Part shown: positions 62,830-64,000 of the stretch, in pieces
Layout of the letters: each line of letters begins with the position of its first letter
Numbering within the stretch: the first letter of the stretch is position 1
From: Synchiropus splendidus
Taxonomy: Eukaryota; Chordata; Actinopteri; Syngnathiformes; Callionymidae
NCBI RefSeq assembly: GCF_027744825.2
Contig: NC_071334.1
Span: 34,689,937 to 34,753,936, forward strand
Length of the DNA: 64,000 bases
Direction: 5' to 3'
Translations under genes and position numbers: made by a program
The notes under the pieces: generated by a model
Told to the model about the DNA's origin: nothing
Databases searched by the model: none
What the model saw: the letters and a program-made list of their open reading frames with translations, nothing else

Positions 62830-64000
62830 TTCACTAAATTCTGAATTAGGACAGTTCTGAAGATTCTAATAAGGCTCACTGGAGTTCAGAAGTGTATGTT
62901 CAGAAAACAGAACACATTGTTTTCTAGTATTTGTTCTTTATTTCTACCCTTAAGGTCATGGCCTGTGGGCCACAACAGAATGAGCTAGACCAAAAAAATA
63001 GAGGCAGCTATAGTTTTTTTTTTTTTTTTTTTGTGGATAAGATCTCCCTTGCCTGGAAACGGCAGGCCTGTTAGCCACCTAAAAGATTTTAGAGAGAGTA
63101 GATAATGCTTCCTTGTGACTTAGACACAGAAACACTGTAAATGAATAAATGAATGCATGAATTTTGCGAATTTTGTTTTGTGTTAAATCACGCACTCACA
63201 CTGGTCAGTAAGCACATACATCACAGACCAGCAAGGGAGCTCGCAAAAGAATAGTAAATGTCCGGTTTTTCACTTAGTTTACCTTAACTTAAAGCAAAGA
63301 ATATATTTATCCCATAATTGCAGACCAGAGCGACAATATGACTTAAGATGTTTAAAAACTACGCTTAATTTGTTAGTTTTCTACAAATAATTAAATATGA
63401 AGTGAAGATTTATCTGTATAGGGTGGTTTCAGTGATGTCTTGGAGTTTGTACTTACAAGAGCAACATTCAAATAAAGTTTACTTTTGGTGGAACTGGAAA
63501 GAATTGTAATACTAAGGCCAACAGTATTTTGTAGTTTTGAGCTGAAAGGTAACCATCTACATGTAGGTGGGTTTCTGTGGGGCGTTCATGTACATTGGTC
63601 GTATGCAGCCAAACAGGATAAGTTTTGGCCCTTGTGCCAAACCCAAGGTCAGCTTCCCAATTTTGATGTGCTCAGTCAGGGAGACCTGAATGACACTGAA
63701 TCTCCACATTTTACATAGAAGCCAACAGAGAGAGATCCCATATTTATCACAATGAGTAAAACTGTTCATACACAACAGAAAATGCAGCCACTTATCATGA
63801 TTGCCATCCAAAGTTTTCTGTGACGGATAAGAAAGGCTCAGCATAAGTTAATCAACAATCACGAGGTACCCCATTATTTGCTGACTAACCTTGGTGGGCG
63901 GGGCAACAGCAAACGGATTAAGAACGCGGTCATGGGAGGAGGGGGAAATGAGGTGAATGCAAACTGCTTCCTTTTTGGAAATAAGACTTAATGAACTGAT
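62830..64000. other. dock7 intron to window end
   Basis: Contains a T run near 63015-63033. Short open frames on both strands (for example 63485-63718 and 63557-63844) overlap and have no recognisable homology. No dock7 exon is identified. Confidence 0.5.

Overview
The window looks like nuclear DNA of a ray-finned (teleost) fish. It has split genes with GT-AG introns, abundant dinucleotide repeats, several short inverted-repeat DNA transposons of hAT and Tc1/mariner style, a truncated LINE and the common dispersed fish repeats. The gene order is USP1 (+), then DOCK7 (-), with ANGPTL3 (+) nested inside a DOCK7 intron. This is the arrangement known from human chromosome 1p31.3, and the introns are compact. 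No bacterial, viral or CRISPR feature is seen. The species cannot be named from the sequence.

Layout. 1-24,480: no gene I can support; repeats, transposon remnants, a LINE fragment and some possible regulatory DNA. 24,480-29,550: complete usp1, with a probable non-coding first exon, eight coding exons (739 codons plus stop) and a poly(A) signal. 29,550-30,675: convergent 3' ends of usp1 and dock7. 30,675-56,739: the 3' three-quarters of dock7 on the minus strand. I resolved 37 exons, about 1,604 residues, from the DHR-1/C2 domain to the stop codon, and reading phase is continuous across every junction. The 5' part of dock7 lies beyond 64,000. 56,740-64,000: a DOCK7 intron that carries the complete angptl3 gene (seven coding exons, 466 residues) on the plus strand, with its own TATA box and poly(A) signal.

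Roles. USP1 is the nuclear deubiquitinase for FANCD2 and PCNA. DOCK7 is a Rac/Cdc42 exchange factor for cell polarity and axon growth. ANGPTL3 is a secreted inhibitor of lipoprotein and endothelial lipases. They share a conserved neighbourhood, not a pathway.

Most interesting points: a 15-nt and a 30-nt microexon in dock7, the second an apparent copy of the tail of the preceding exon; alternative acceptors in dock7 and usp1; absence of an R-x-x-R convertase site in the angptl3 linker; and a 473-bp TA-flanked transposon with an 80-bp unit tandemly amplified inside it.
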